Origin: Paenibacillus sp. DCT19
Lineage (GTDB): Bacteria > Bacillota > Bacilli > Paenibacillales > Paenibacillaceae
Assembly (NCBI RefSeq): GCF_003268635.1
Contig: NZ_CP029639.1
Span: forward strand, 5,157,501 to 5,221,500
Direction of reading: 5' to 3'
DNA: 64,000 nucleotides
Shown here: piece by piece, positions 1 through 10,655 of the stretch
Layout of the letters: each line of letters begins with the position of its first letter
How positions within the stretch are numbered: position 1 is the stretch's first letter
Program-made: the position numbers and the translations under genes
The notes under the pieces: model-generated
The model's database searches: none
Told to the model about the DNA's origin: nothing
The model's input: the letters and a program-made list of their open reading frames with translations, nothing else

Positions 1-563
1 TGGTCAGCTTCTATGTTCGTCACAATACCAAGCCAAGGATGATATTGCAAAAATGAACCATCACTCTCGTCGGCTTCAGCAACGACCCAGTCGCCTTGAC
101 CAGCCTTCGCGTTGGTGCCCACATTCATGATCTCCCCACCAATAATATACGTTGGGTCTGTATCACATTTTTCCATAACAAGGGCAATCATGGACGAGGT
201 TGTTGTTTTACCGTGCGCCCCAGCAACAGCTACTCCCTTACGCTCGTTCAACAAACGCGCAAGCATCTGAGCTCTGTGCAAAATTGGGATATTGAGCTGC
301 TCTGCCGCAACCCGTTCCACATTGTCCGCCGGAGCTGCCGTTGAATAAACAACCAAGTCTGCTCCGTTGACGTGCTCCGCCGTATGTCCGATATATATTT
401 TCGCTCCTTTGGCTGCCAACTTCTCGGTCAACTCCTGTGAAGCGACATCCGATCCGGTAACGGTGTATCCCATCTCAAGCATAACTCTGGCGATGGCACT
501 CATACCATATCCGCCAATTCCTATAAAATGAACGTGTTCCGATGTATTTAACAAAACTTTCAC
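1..563 (-). CDS. murC: UDP-N-acetylmuramate--L-alanine ligase, 3' part cut by window edge
   Basis: N-terminal 187 residues of MurC, the cytoplasmic ligase that adds L-alanine to UDP-MurNAc in peptidoglycan synthesis; the family is about 450 residues, so the rest lies beyond position 1. Seen: the N-terminal glycine-rich nucleotide loop GIGGYGMSA (residues 15-23) and the Mur-ligase ATP loop GAHGKTTT (115-122). The start is GTG at 563, preceded by AAAGG; this GTG shares the bases GTGA with the folC stop codon, so the two are probably translationally coupled. It is the last visible gene of the valS-folC-murC unit. Identification is firm from the two loops and the Mur-ligase spacing. Confidence 0.93.
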   Translation of the reverse strand, partial: MKVLLNTSEHVHFIGIGGYGMSAIARVMLEMGYTVTGSDVASQELTEKLAAKGAKIYIGHTAEHVNGADLVVYSTAAPADNVERVAAEQLNIPILHRAQMLARLLNERKGVAVAGAHGKTTTSSMIALVMEKCDTDPTYIIGGEIMNVGTNAKAGQGDWVVAEADESDGSFLQYHPWLGIVTNIEAD

Positions 564-1935
564 CAACCTTTTTCAGAATCGGTTTGATGCAAAAGGGCTG
601 CTCGCACATCTGCAATTAAATACAGTGTACCAGACACTACCCCCAGATCCTCCGCTTCCGTCCGTGACTTTAATAAATCAAGTGCCTTCGCCCATTCAGG
701 CTCGACGATGATTTCCAGCTCCGGCTTCGCAATGGCAGGACGCACCCGTTCGACGATCTGCAGCAGATCGGCTGCATCCATTTTGCGGCGGAAGTCTGGT
801 TCAGTCAGGATCAGCGTATCCACTAGTGGCAGTATATGCTGCAAATACGCTTCGTGATGCTTATTCGCCAGCATACCCATCATCAAATTTAACTTGTTGT
901 GGGGATATACGTCGATAATGCTCTTGGCTAGTGATTCGGCACCTTCAGGATTATGTGCTCCGTCCAGAACAATTCGAGGTTCATCGATGACTTTCTCGAA
1001 CCGTCCTGCCCAGAAGGCATGCTCCATTCCAAGTAGAATATCTTCTTCATCCAACATAAATGCCATGTACTGGCGTAGCAATTCAAGTACCATAAGCGCA
1101 CCCGCTGCATTGTCACATTGATGGACACCTTGCATACGGATACGTACGTCAAGCTCACGGAAAGGTCCTGTAAAATGGAAAGATTGACCCTTCACGTCGC
1201 TATCCAGCCTATGATAAGTAAACTGTCTACCAGCCAAGTACATGGTTGATCGGAGTCGCTCTGCCGTCTCTTCAATCACCCTCACTGCTTCTGGTTGAGT
1301 TGCAAGAGTAACGACCGGCACACCCGGTTTAATGATCCCCGCCTTCTCGCTTGCAATCAATTCAATGGTATCGCCGAGTACATCCGTATGATCCATACCA
1401 ATGTTAGTGATAATCGATACGACGGGTGTAACGATGTTCGTTACGTCCATCCTTCCCCCAGCCCGGTTTCCCATACTACAACATCGGGGTAACACTCTTC
1501 AGCGTAATAAAGGAGGGCAAGTGCCGTCGACACCTCAAACATCGTAGGTGAACCAAGCTCGGTAGCTGCCATATCATGTACCAAAGGATGTAATCGATTA
1601 GACAATTTCAACAACGTCTCTTCAGGAATATCTTCCCCGTTATACTGGAAACGGTTCGTAAACTTCGTAATATACGGAGATGTAAATGTGCCAACATCAT
1701 ATCCCGCCTGAAGAAGAACTGACGTCAAAAAAGCGCAAGTCGAACCTTTGCCGTTCGTTCCCGCGACATGAATAAATTTAAGACGTTGATGTGGATTACC
1801 GAGCCGGGACATCAATTCTATGATTCGTTCCAGTCCGGGTCTGATCCCAAAAGGAATAAGGCCATTAATCCAGTCCACAGCCTCATTATACGTTCGTAAA
1901 GGCGTATTCACACCTGTCTCATTAAGTTCAGTCAT
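560..1935 (-). CDS. folC: folylpolyglutamate synthase/dihydrofolate synthase, split by a one-base deletion
   Basis: FolC adds glutamate to folates (and usually to dihydropteroate). Two overlapping frames together give a full-length protein of about 458 residues: the first carries the P-loop GTNGKGST and ends in [10 protein letters not shown], the second resumes as [10 protein letters not shown]. Adding one G in the run of C at 1455-1459 (plus strand) restores [13 protein letters not shown], the expected family sequence, after which the ligase domain with LDGAHNPEG follows. The ATG at 1935 is chosen because AAGGTG sits six bases upstream. It lies 79 bp after valS and overlaps murC by four bases. 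Most likely an intact gene with a sequencing error; a true frameshift mutation is the alternative. Confidence 0.9.
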
Positions 1936-2014
1936 CTGCTTCACCTTCGGTCATGAGTTTGATTGAAAAAAGCGGCCGGATGGCGTCATTCATCTCCACC
2001 CGACCCAGTTATTC

Positions 2015-4681
2015 TTAACCTTTCAGTTCCTTGATCCGGGCAATGACTTTATCCCGTTTATCCGAATAATCCGCTTGTTTGGCACGTTCTTCTTCAATAA
2101 CTTTGGCCGGAGCCTTAGCAACAAAGCCTTCGTTTGCCAGCTTTTTCTCTACACGGAGTACTTCGCCTTCAAGGTTCTGTAACTCTTTCTCCAGGCGAGC
2201 CACTTCCTGCTCAATATCAATAAGTCCTGCCAGTGGCAAATACAGCTCAGCCCCTGTAATGACAGCAGTCATTGCTTTATCGGGTGAATTGAGATCAAGC
2301 CCGCTGTCGAACTCAGACGTATTACAGAATCGTTGGATGTAATGGCTATTGCGCTCAATGATGCTATACGCCTCTGGGCTGTTCGCTTTCACCATCAACT
2401 CAATCTTCTTACTCATTGGCACGTTCACTTCAGCGCGAATGTTACGAACGGCACGAATTGTGTCCATCAACAGATTCATCTCTGCAACGGCTTCCGGGTT
2501 CTCCAATGCTGGATCATATACCGGCCAAGCAGCCAGTGTAATGGTCTCGCCTTCATGCGGTAGATGCTGCCAAATTTCCTCGGAGATATATGGCATAAAC
2601 GGATGAATCAAGCGCATGGTCTGGTCGAGCACATAAGCCAGTACGGACTGTATCTTTTTCTTCGCCACAGGATCTTCGCCGTAGAATGACAGTTTGGCAA
2701 ACTCAATATACCAGTCACAGAGATCATCCCAGATGAAGTTATACAGCAAACGGCCTGTTTCCCCAAATTCGTATGCTTCGATTAGACGCGTAATATCTCG
2801 GGAAGTTTCGTTCAGACGGTGCAAAATCCAATAGTCTGCTGTTCCGAGCTCTCCAGAGATGTCGCGATCTTCGAACGTGAAGCCTTCCAGATTCATCAGA
2901 GCGAAACGAGAAGCGTTCCAGATTTTGTTCGCAAAGTTACGCGCCTGCTCTACACGTTCCCAGCGGAAACGTAAATCCTGACCCGGTGTGCTGCTCGTTG
3001 AGATCATATAACGCATCGCATCCGCGCCATATTTCTCGATAACATCAAGCGGATCTACACCGTTGCCCAGTGATTTGGACATTTTGCGTCCATCTGCATC
3101 ACGAACAAGACCGTGCATCAGAACATCCTTAAACGGAATTTCATCCGTGAATTCCAATGCCGTAAAGATCATACGGGATACCCAGAAGTAAATAATGTCA
3201 TACCCCGTTACAAGTACACTTGTTGGGTAATAACGTTGCAGATCTTCTGTGTCTTCCGGCCATCCGAGTGTGGAGAACGGCCATAGAGCAGAACTGAACC
3301 ATGTATCCAATACATCCTCATCTTGTCTAAGTTTACGTCCCGCGTTTTCAGGCAAGATTGTTGGATCTTCTGCGGATACGATGATTTCACCTGTCTCTTC
3401 GTCATACCATGCAGGGATACGATGTCCCCACCACAACTGACGGGAAATACACCAATCGCGAACATTTTCGATCCAGTTCAGATATGTTTTCTCAAAACGG
3501 TCTGGGACGAAGTTTACGCCATCTCCACCTTTTTGCTTCTGAATGGCTCTTTCTGCAAGAGGTTTCATCTCTACGAACCATTGTGTGGACAGATATGGCT
3601 CAACTACAGCTCCAGTCCGTTCACTGTGTCCAACTTGGTGTGTATGATCCTCAATGTTAATCAGTACACCGAGTCCCTTCAGATCGGCTACGATCTGCTT
3701 ACGGCAGTCACTGCGATCAAGTCCTTGATATTTGCCAGCCTCTTCATTCATCGTACCGGTCTCATCCATCACCGTGATCTGAGGCAGATTATGACGCTGA
3801 CCTACTTCAAAGTCATTCGGATCATGTGCAGGCGTAATTTTAACCGCGCCACTTCCGAACTCTTTATCCACATAATCATCGGCAACAATCGGAATTTCGC
3901 GTCCGATAATAGGCAACACGAGCATTTTGCCAACCATATCTGCATAGCGCTCATCCTTCGGATGGACAGCAACCGCTGTATCGCCAAGCATCGTTTCAGG
4001 ACGTGTTGTTGCTACAGTAACGTAACCACTTCCGTCTTTGAGTGGATAACGCAGATGATACAAGTGACCCTGTACTTCTTTGTATTCAACTTCAATATCG
4101 GACAAGGCCGTCCGGTTTACTGGATCCCAGTTAATAATACGTTTGCCTCTGTAGATGAGACCTTTCTCATACAATTGAACAAAGACTTTACGTACAGCTT
4201 GAGACAACCCTTCATCCAGCGTAAAACGCTCACGGGAATAATCGAGAGAAAGCCCCATTTTACCCCATTGCTGACGAATGGTTGTTGCATACTGATCTTT
4301 CCAGTCCCATACTTTATCCAAAAACTTCTCGCGTCCAAGGTCATAACGAGTTAGACCTTCTTCACGTAGTTTCTGCTCAACCTTGGTTTGTGTAGCGATA
4401 CCGGCATGGTCTGAACCTGGCAACCATAGCGCATCATATCCTTGCATCCGTTTCGTACGAATCAGAATATCCTGTAGTGTAAAATCAAGTGCGTGCCCAA
4501 TATGCAGCATTCCTGTTACGTTAGGTGGCGGGATTACAATTGTGAAAGGCTCAGCGTCCTTACGTTGTCCTGCCTTGAAATATCCACGCTCTGTCCAAAA
4601 GGAGTACCATTTCTGCTCGGCAGCTTTTGGATCATAGGTTGTTGGCATTTCAGGTGTAGCTGATTTTTTTTGTTCAGACAT
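2015..4681 (-). CDS. valS: valyl-tRNA synthetase
   Basis: Class I aminoacyl-tRNA synthetase of 888 residues that charges tRNA-Val in the cytoplasm. Seen: HIGH at residues 60-63 within [16 protein letters not shown], the editing domain in the middle, KMSKS near residue 532, and a C-terminal coiled-coil arm rich in Glu and Lys (about residues 820-888) typical of ValS. The start ATG at 4681 follows GGAGG with good spacing. It is preceded by a T-box leader with a GUC specifier, so expression should rise when uncharged tRNA-Val accumulates. folC and murC follow in the same direction with short gaps, so they may be partly under the same control. Confidence 0.98.
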   Translation of the reverse strand: MSEQKKSATPEMPTTYDPKAAEQKWYSFWTERGYFKAGQRKDAEPFTIVIPPPNVTGMLHIGHALDFTLQDILIRTKRMQGYDALWLPGSDHAGIATQTKVEQKLREEGLTRYDLGREKFLDKVWDWKDQYATTIRQQWGKMGLSLDYSRERFTLDEGLSQAVRKVFVQLYEKGLIYRGKRIINWDPVNRTALSDIEVEYKEVQGHLYHLRYPLKDGSGYVTVATTRPETMLGDTAVAVHPKDERYADMVGKMLVLPIIGREIPIVADDYVDKEFGSGAVKITPAHDPNDFEVGQRHNLPQITVMDETGTMNEEAGKYQGLDRSDCRKQIVADLKGLGVLINIEDHTHQVGHSERTGAVVEPYLSTQWFVEMKPLAERAIQKQKGGDGVNFVPDRFEKTYLNWIENVRDWCISRQLWWGHRIPAWYDEETGEIIVSAEDPTILPENAGRKLRQDEDVLDTWFSSALWPFSTLGWPEDTEDLQRYYPTSVLVTGYDIIYFWVSRMIFTALEFTDEIPFKDVLMHGLVRDADGRKMSKSLGNGVDPLDVIEKYGADAMRYMISTSSTPGQDLRFRWERVEQARNFANKIWNASRFALMNLEGFTFEDRDISGELGTADYWILHRLNETSRDITRLIEAYEFGETGRLLYNFIWDDLCDWYIEFAKLSFYGEDPVAKKKIQSVLAYVLDQTMRLIHPFMPYISEEIWQHLPHEGETITLAAWPVYDPALENPEAVAEMNLLMDTIRAVRNIRAEVNVPMSKKIELMVKANSPEAYSIIERNSHYIQRFCNTSEFDSGLDLNSPDKAMTAVITGAELYLPLAGLIDIEQEVARLEKELQNLEGEVLRVEKKLANEGFVAKAPAKVIEEERAKQADYSDKRDKVIARIKELKG

Positions 4682-4720
4682 GTGTCATTCCTCCGTTACT
4701 TCATCATCATCGCCAAAAAA

Positions 4721-5012
4721 CAAAAAAACCTTTCATCCATCAAAGGACGAAAGGTTAGCTTTCGCGGTACCACCTTTGTTTCACGCAGACCAATAGATAC
4801 AGATCTCCCTTACGGGTACACGTGACACTTCAAGCAGATAACGGCTGCTACCGGCCTATCCTACCTCACAATGAAATCATCCGTCAGATCATTTCGTGAA
4901 TTCAAATAGGCAACTCCCGGGCGACTTCGAACAGTTGGTTCCTGCGGAATTTCTCAGCGATACAATCCCACTCTCTGAAAGGTCATCCTGTCTACTACTC
5001 CCGATCCAAGTT
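4721..5012 (-). promoter_or_regulatory. T-box riboswitch leader of valS (valine specifier)
   Basis: On the minus strand the conserved T-box core AAAGGTGGTACCGCG lies at 4763-4777, followed by a strong intrinsic terminator (stem AACCTTTC/GAAAGGTT, U-rich tail) at 4721-4756. Further upstream, at 4923-4925, the specifier loop context GAAGTCGCC reads GTC, a valine codon, which matches valS downstream. By known T-box mechanism, uncharged tRNA-Val pairs with the specifier and the T-box bulge and prevents termination. The upstream boundary is approximate. Confidence 0.95.
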
Positions 5013-5035
5013 ATTCTTCAAAAAAACCTAAACAC

Positions 5036-5064
5036 ATCATACCCTGACCATGCGCGATAGTCAA
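5036..5064 (-). promoter_or_regulatory. sigma-A type promoter of the valS T-box leader
   Basis: Minus strand -35 TTGACT (5064-5059), a 17-base spacer and -10 TATGAT (5041-5036), ending about 25 bases before the T-box leader. The match and spacing are near ideal for a housekeeping promoter. The remaining intergenic stretch 5065-5355 holds no gene or motif I recognise. Confidence 0.8.
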
Positions 5065-5355
5065 CCTGGCAACAGCGGAATAAGGCAAGCCCGCTCACAC
5101 TTAGCACTTAAGACGTCATCAAGAAAGCCTGCTTGAGATTATAAACGATGAATACACAGCACACCAGGTGAAATAACCGACGTCCAATATAGGAGTTCAG
5201 CTATAATACGAAGGGATTGGGAGAATTGTTCCACTGCCACCTGGGAGCATTACATGGCTCATATTCTTAACTTCTTTAGTTCATTTCTAGATTTGCAGCA
5301 TATCCTTACGAACAACCAGATTGGTTGGAGCACACGTTTCGTTTCAAAAAAAGTA

Positions 5356-5388
5356 GCAAAAACCCGTCATCCCTAGGGATAACGGGTT
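5356..5388 (-). terminator. intrinsic terminator after spoVID
   Basis: Inverted repeat AACCCGT/ACGGGTT with a CCCTAGGG centre, followed on the minus strand by TTTTTGC, about 20 bases past the spoVID stop codon. Confidence 0.85.
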
Positions 5389-5409
5389 AAGTTAACTTAC
5401 TAGTTACAA

Positions 5410-6939
5410 CTACGGTATATATAAGATCTGTCCTTCTTCAACAACCTGTTCAGATAAACGATTGTAGAGCTGAAGCTCCCGTGTGCTTAACTGATACCGA
5501 TCCGCAATCGTATCCAGTGTCTCTTCTCGCTGAACAATGCATAATTTCACTTTACGGAATGGAGTCTGTTCCACGATCGTACCAAGGAATAGATTTTTCC
5601 ATTGTCCATCGTCAGACGAGTAAGCCTCGACAGGTACTGCATCTGTGGCTGCTTCATCTTCTCGATCTGTATCTGCCTCACGTACGGCTCTGCCAGAGGA
5701 TAACAAGGAGGAGATGCCCACCCCATTTTCCTCTCTTAGAGAAGATTCCTTTTTGCTACCAAAAGCCACTTTAAGCTCCGGCTTGTCTTCCGTCTCAGCT
5801 ACAGGTTCAGGGATCACTGCACTTGCTTCAGCGAACCCTTCCTCATCCGAAGCCTCCTGTAAAGGTCGGTCTGCTCCTGCCGTTTCTAATTCAGAAGGGG
5901 CAAACACTTCCTGCCAATTCTCCTGAGCCTCGGCAACTTGGGAATTATCCTGTTCAGGAGCCGATCGAGCAGATTCAAAATGCCACACATTAGGTGTCTC
6001 TTCTTGCACTGTCGGCTGATCTAATCCAGCATTCGTATGTAAGGTCTCCACAGAAGGCTCGGACCAAACAGACGATGGTTCTTCAGCCAGCGGCACTAAG
6101 GGTTCTGACTCAGGATAAGAGGCTAGACGATCCGCAGTTTCAGCCATAAAGGAAGATACCGGTGATGGTGTATCAGCGACATCATTCTGAGCCGGTTCCT
6201 CTCCTTGAAAAATGAAGGAAGTATACGCCTCGTCCACAGCATTTGGTCTGTATGCTTCTTCCTCGGCTTCCGGTTGCTCCGCATAGGTAGGTTCCGTGAA
6301 TGACTGGGATACAAGCTCTGGGTGCTCTGCGTCTTCGCCGCGAATAGACTCATCCGTCGCTTGCTGTGAATTATCCTCGAACTGACCGGCCAACGCGGCA
6401 TTGCCTGACTCGATCAATCCTTCCTCTTCACTACGTTGCAGCAGGTATTCTTGTGCGAAGGTATTCAGATTATTTTCCTGTTCTAACTCTGACTCTGTGG
6501 AACGCTGACCCTGCTGTGGGTCTGGTGAATGTACAACCGTAAACTCATCAGCTGTCCACACTTGTGGTTCTTCCACCGGGAAACCCTCAATACCTCGAAG
6601 GGATAGAACTCCAGTAATGTTCAGACTGCGATTCGTTAACAAGTCGACATCAAAATTTTCGATTTCGATAGAAATGTCCTCAATGGATCTTACTCGATTC
6701 AAGGGTACCGTGATTTCAACAGGAATAAAATGTTTCAGCTCCTCTGCCACTGTATCCTCACCGCGGTACGTACCTGTGAGTAGAAGATGGCCTCGCAATG
6801 TGGCATGATCGTCCTGACCGATGACTTGAATACGCGGGTATAACTCAATTTCCTCTAACTCTTCAATTGCAGGGACTCCCTCAGACAAATGAACGCGCTC
6901 ATAAATATCGAACCGTAAACCATAGGGTTGATTCAACAA
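5410..6939 (-). CDS. spoVID: stage VI sporulation protein D, spore coat morphogenesis (LysM)
   Basis: 509-residue SpoVID, which in Bacillus directs encasement of the forespore by coat proteins. Seen: a conserved N-terminal domain of about 150 residues beginning LRFDIYERVHLSEG, a long low-complexity acidic middle (about 150-390, rich in Glu, Ser, Pro, Ala) and a C-terminal LysM domain (about 460-509) starting near VQREETLDTIADRY. LysM could bind peptidoglycan or, in SpoVID, a coat precursor. The start is TTG at 6939, nine bases after GGAGG; no ATG fits better. It lies downstream of the hem operon and ends at a terminator. Divergence in the middle is normal for the family. Confidence 0.9.
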   Translation of the reverse strand: MLNQPYGLRFDIYERVHLSEGVPAIEELEEIELYPRIQVIGQDDHATLRGHLLLTGTYRGEDTVAEELKHFIPVEITVPLNRVRSIEDISIEIENFDVDLLTNRSLNITGVLSLRGIEGFPVEEPQVWTADEFTVVHSPDPQQGQRSTESELEQENNLNTFAQEYLLQRSEEEGLIESGNAALAGQFEDNSQQATDESIRGEDAEHPELVSQSFTEPTYAEQPEAEEEAYRPNAVDEAYTSFIFQGEEPAQNDVADTPSPVSSFMAETADRLASYPESEPLVPLAEEPSSVWSEPSVETLHTNAGLDQPTVQEETPNVWHFESARSAPEQDNSQVAEAQENWQEVFAPSELETAGADRPLQEASDEEGFAEASAVIPEPVAETEDKPELKVAFGSKKESSLREENGVGISSLLSSGRAVREADTDREDEAATDAVPVEAYSSDDGQWKNLFLGTIVEQTPFRKVKLCIVQREETLDTIADRYQLSTRELQLYNRLSEQVVEEGQILYIP

Positions 6940-7086
6940 AGGTGGCGTCCTCCTTTCGGCATATGTTCACCATGATCCTTCTCATGGGACTGATCCATGG
7001 TCTAAATCCTTCGTTACCCAATCTATATGCCATGGATGAGATGAGCATGCCACCTTTGTTCAAACCTTCTATATTTATTAGTTGTT

Positions 7087-7262
7087 AGAGGTTGTTCAAA
7101 AAGTCCGCTTTTGATTACGAGGGATGCCTGACGGCATCTCAGCATCGAAGATGGAATTCAGCCGAAATGTCCGTTGCTCACGTAGCTCAATCTACGCTCC
7201 GCTACTCCATTTCTAACTTCATTCCATCTTCTCGGTACTGAAAACCGACCTTTTTGAACACG
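7087..7262 (+). repeat. palindromic interspersed repeat, full copy 1
   Basis: A 176-bp element starting AGAGGTTGTTCAAAAAGTCC and ending GACCTTTTTGAACACG, with terminal inverted repeats TGTTCAAAAAG/CTTTTTGAACA and internal inverted segments (GAAGATGGAAT with ATTCCATCTTC). A second copy of about 85-90 percent identity lies at 55024-55200. This copy ends five bases from the stop codon of the pseudouridine synthase gene and could act as its terminator. The 150 bp from 6940 to 7086 hold nothing else I recognise. Confidence 0.9.
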
Positions 7263-7267
7263 AACTA

Positions 7268-8167
7268 TTACTTTTCACGATCAATCAGTTGTTTAAAATC
7301 ATCGGGCCAAGGATCTGCAACCTCAATTGTTGCTCCGGTAAGAGGGTGCTTGAACACCAATAGCTCTCCATGGAGAGCTTGACGTCCAATGTGGTCCGGC
7401 TTCCCTCCATACAGTTCATCTCCAATTAGAGCATGTCCCGCATAACTCAGATGAACCCGGATCTGATGTGTTCGCCCGGTATCCAGCGTAAGTCGAACTA
7501 AGGTCGCTTTCGGAAAGACTTCTACAATCTGAACGTGAGTGATCGCCTCCTGTCCATTCGGAGAGACACGTCTACGTTGCTTATGATGTCTATCCTTGCC
7601 AATTGACGCATTAATCAGCTGTAGCGTCTTGGGTACCTGTCCCCCAGCAATCGCCACGTAATGGCGTCCGATCTCTTTACTACGCATCGCTTCATCCAGT
7701 TTGGCGAGGGCAAAAGCATTTTTGGCATATAACACAGGGCCAGTTGTATCCTCATCTAATCGGTGCACATGACGTACGCTCGCCTCAATACCGTTCATCT
7801 CATAATACGAAGCAACCGCATGATCCAGCGTAATTGCAGTGTCTGCTCGGCTCCCATCGGGATGCAACTTCATTCCAGCAGGTTTGTGCACAACCAGGCA
7901 GAAGTCATCCTCATATAACACATCAATCTCTGCCCACAGTGGTTCAACATCAAGTGGGCGAGATGCAAAAAGGGCCAGCCGAAGCCGGTCCCCTGCAAGT
8001 TGTATACCCTGATTCGCTTGTAGCTGACGTAGCATCTTCTCGGGGAGCTGGAGTTCAGATTGCAGCCATTGCTCCACAGCCATCTGCTTATCTGAACTAC
8101 CTGTCACCACTTTGCCAGGCATCAGTTCAAGCCAATCGCCTCGGCGTTTCCAACTTTTGATGCTCAT
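7268..8167 (-). CDS. RluA-family RNA pseudouridine synthase
   Basis: 299-residue RluA/RluD-type enzyme that isomerises uridine in rRNA or tRNA. Seen: the catalytic-aspartate motif HRLDEDTTG at about residues 134-142, the family signature [10 protein letters not shown] near residue 228, and GDELYGG shortly after. An N-terminal region of about 80 residues could be an S4-like RNA-binding part but is weakly conserved. The ATG at 8167 overlaps the hemL stop codon as ATGA, so it is co-translated with the hem operon. The substrate RNA cannot be told from sequence. A palindromic repeat follows immediately after the stop. Confidence 0.92.
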   Translation of the reverse strand: MSIKSWKRRGDWLELMPGKVVTGSSDKQMAVEQWLQSELQLPEKMLRQLQANQGIQLAGDRLRLALFASRPLDVEPLWAEIDVLYEDDFCLVVHKPAGMKLHPDGSRADTAITLDHAVASYYEMNGIEASVRHVHRLDEDTTGPVLYAKNAFALAKLDEAMRSKEIGRHYVAIAGGQVPKTLQLINASIGKDRHHKQRRRVSPNGQEAITHVQIVEVFPKATLVRLTLDTGRTHQIRVHLSYAGHALIGDELYGGKPDHIGRQALHGELLVFKHPLTGATIEVADPWPDDFKQLIDREK

Positions 8168-9468
8168 AAGGACAAGAGAGCTTTACGATTAGCTTCGATG
8201 GTATCATCGATGTCTTGCTCTGTGTGCACACCAGAGACGAACATTCCTTCATATTGAGAAGGAGCAACACTCACACCCTGATCAACCATTGCAGCAAAGT
8301 AACGACGGAATTGATCCAGATTGCTTTCTTTTGCGATATCATAATTTGTTACTGGAACGCTACTGAAGAATGGGCATACCATCGAACCCACCCGGTTAAT
8401 CGTTATCGCCACACCTGCTTCTGCTGCATTCTTCTCAAATCCAGCCTGCAAACGAGCCGATAATGTCTCCAAACGATCATAAACCTCAGGTGTCAGTAGC
8501 TTGAGGGTTGTGTAACCTGCTGCCATTGCGAGCGGATTGCCACTGAGTGTACCTGCCTGATAGATCGGTCCAGATGGTGCCATTTGCTCCATTAGATCAC
8601 GTCGGCCGCCATATGCACCTACAGGTAGTCCACCACCAATGACTTTACCAAGACATGTTAGATCTGGTGTCACACCATAACGCCCCTGTGCACAGTTCAG
8701 ACCCACACGGAATCCCGTCATCACTTCATCAAAAATAAGCAAGCTGCCATACTTCGTTGTTAAGCTGCGCAGCCCTTCAAGAAAACCTGGAGCCGGAGGA
8801 ACAACACCCATATTACCTGCAACTGGCTCCACAATTACAGCTGCCAGCTCTTCACCAAAGCGTTCAAAAGCAAGACTCACAGACTCCAAATCGTTGTAAG
8901 GTACTGTAATCGTATTTGTAGCCACACCTTCAGGTACACCCGGACTATCTGGAAGACCCAGTGTTGCAACACCTGAGCCTGCTTTGATGAGCAAGCTGTC
9001 CGCATGTCCATGATAAGAGCCTTCAAATTTCAAAATTTTGCTGCGTCCGGTTACACCACGAGCCAATCGAATTGCACTCATCGTTGCTTCCGTACCCGAA
9101 TTCACCATCCGCACAATATCAATCGATGGTACACGTTCACATACAAGCTTAGCCATCTCGGTTTCAAGCAACGTTGGTGCACCAAAACTTGTTCCTTTGA
9201 GCGCTGTTTCCCGGAGGGCTTCTACAACATCAGGATGTGCGTGTCCCATAATGAGCGGACCCCATGAACCTACATAATCAATAAAGACATTGCCATCAAT
9301 ATCGTAAATCTTAGAGCCTTCGCCACGTTCTGCATAAATAGGCGTTAGCCCTACCGATTTGAACGCCCGAACCGGGCTATTCACCCCTCCCGGTATGTAC
9401 TGCTTCGCTTCTTCAAATGCGCTGCGTGAGCGCTCATCATTTCGACGATTTCCTTGTTGTGCAGTCAT
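8164..9468 (-). CDS. hemL: glutamate-1-semialdehyde 2,1-aminomutase
   Basis: 434-residue PLP enzyme converting glutamate-1-semialdehyde to 5-aminolevulinate, the second step of the C5 haem pathway. Seen: [10 protein letters not shown] near the N terminus, [16 protein letters not shown] (PLP phosphate site), the aspartate motif [11 protein letters not shown], and the PLP lysine in [17 protein letters not shown] near residue 272. Length is typical. The start ATG follows AAGGAGG. It is downstream of hemB (39-bp gap) and overlaps the next gene by four bases. There are two hemL-like paralogues in some Firmicutes (hemL, gsaB); position in the hem operon favours hemL. Confidence 0.97.
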   Translation of the reverse strand: MTAQQGNRRNDERSRSAFEEAKQYIPGGVNSPVRAFKSVGLTPIYAERGEGSKIYDIDGNVFIDYVGSWGPLIMGHAHPDVVEALRETALKGTSFGAPTLLETEMAKLVCERVPSIDIVRMVNSGTEATMSAIRLARGVTGRSKILKFEGSYHGHADSLLIKAGSGVATLGLPDSPGVPEGVATNTITVPYNDLESVSLAFERFGEELAAVIVEPVAGNMGVVPPAPGFLEGLRSLTTKYGSLLIFDEVMTGFRVGLNCAQGRYGVTPDLTCLGKVIGGGLPVGAYGGRRDLMEQMAPSGPIYQAGTLSGNPLAMAAGYTTLKLLTPEVYDRLETLSARLQAGFEKNAAEAGVAITINRVGSMVCPFFSSVPVTNYDIAKESNLDQFRRYFAAMVDQGVSVAPSQYEGMFVSGVHTEQDIDDTIEANRKALLSL

Positions 9469-9507
9469 GAATATCCTCCTTAATATCCTGTAATCAAACG
9501 CAAACTA

Positions 9508-10509
9508 TTACTTCTCTGCCAACCAGCGTGAAGCATCTTTTCCGTAGTAGGTAATAATCATATCTGCGCCTGCACGCTTCATACTAAGCAGGATCTCCAT
9601 CGCAACCTTTTTCTCATCAATCCACCCTTGGAGGGCTGCTGCTTTAACCATCGCGTACTCACCACTTACGTTATAGGCTACGAGAGGCAGATCGAACTGA
9701 TCTCTAATCGTACGCAACACGTCCAAATAGGAAAGTGATGGTTTTACCATAAGCATGTCTGCACCTTCAAGCACATCGGTTTCGGCTTCACGTAGAGCTT
9801 CACGTGCGTTGGCGGGATCCATTTGATATGATTTGCGGTCTCCAAACTGCGGTGTAGAGTCGGCAGCTTCACGGAATGGGCCATAGAATGCCGAGGCGTA
9901 TTTTACCGAGTATGACATGATTGGAATATGACTGAATCCATTCTCATCGAGTCCCGCTCGAATGGCTTGTACAAATCCATCCATCATGTTGGAAGGAGCA
10001 ATAATGTCCGCCCCTGCTTTAGCTTGGGATACTGCTGTCTTCACCAATAGCTCCAATGACTCATCATTTAGAACATCCCCGCAAGTATGACCATCTACCT
10101 CAAAAGTGTGCACCATACCGCAATGTCCGTGATCTGTGAATTCGCACAGACAGGTATCTGCGATAACGAGCAGCTCTGGATACCAGGATTTGATCAATCT
10201 CGTAGCTTCCTGCACAATACCATCTTCGGCAAAACCCGATGAACCAACACTATCCTTCGTCTCTGGAATACCAAACAGCAGCACAGCCGGAATACCTAGT
10301 TCCGCAATCTCGGTCACTTCTTCTTGAAGACGATCTAACGAGAAACGGAATACACCTGGCATCGATTTTATTTCGGATTTTACATTCTCTCCATACGTCA
10401 CATAAATGGGCTGAATAAAATCATCCACACTTAGCTGATTCTCTCTGACCATGTTACGGATACCTACAGATTGACGCAAACGACGATGTCGTACAATTGG
10501 AAAACTCAT
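9508..10509 (-). CDS. hemB: delta-aminolevulinic acid dehydratase (porphobilinogen synthase)
   Basis: 333-residue HemB, which condenses two aminolevulinates to porphobilinogen. Seen: the zinc-binding cysteines in [14 protein letters not shown], the two active-site lysines in [13 protein letters not shown] and [12 protein letters not shown]. The three-cysteine site means the zinc-dependent type. The ATG at 10509 is chosen because AAGGAGG lies eight bases upstream and the protein then starts [12 protein letters not shown] as in relatives; an ATG-like start 18 bases further upstream has no support. A 146-bp gap separates it from cobA/hemD. Confidence 0.97.
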   Translation of the reverse strand: MSFPIVRHRRLRQSVGIRNMVRENQLSVDDFIQPIYVTYGENVKSEIKSMPGVFRFSLDRLQEEVTEIAELGIPAVLLFGIPETKDSVGSSGFAEDGIVQEATRLIKSWYPELLVIADTCLCEFTDHGHCGMVHTFEVDGHTCGDVLNDESLELLVKTAVSQAKAGADIIAPSNMMDGFVQAIRAGLDENGFSHIPIMSYSVKYASAFYGPFREAADSTPQFGDRKSYQMDPANAREALREAETDVLEGADMLMVKPSLSYLDVLRTIRDQFDLPLVAYNVSGEYAMVKAAALQGWIDEKKVAMEILLSMKRAGADMIITYYGKDASRWLAEK

Positions 10510-10655
10510 CGTTAAAACCTCCTTCAAAAGTTATATAGAGCAAAAAGGGAAGCGCGCTGGTTCTTAACGAATTCAGCACGCTTCAGCCATCCGGATCTAT
10601 GCAAACGCTACGTGAAATCGCAATGCATATCAACTTGCGATTCTGAAGTATTTAA

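Noticed and set aside
3323..4354. 343-codon plus-strand frame antisense to valS
   Set aside because: Opposite highly conserved valS coding sequence, no RBS and no recognisable domain.
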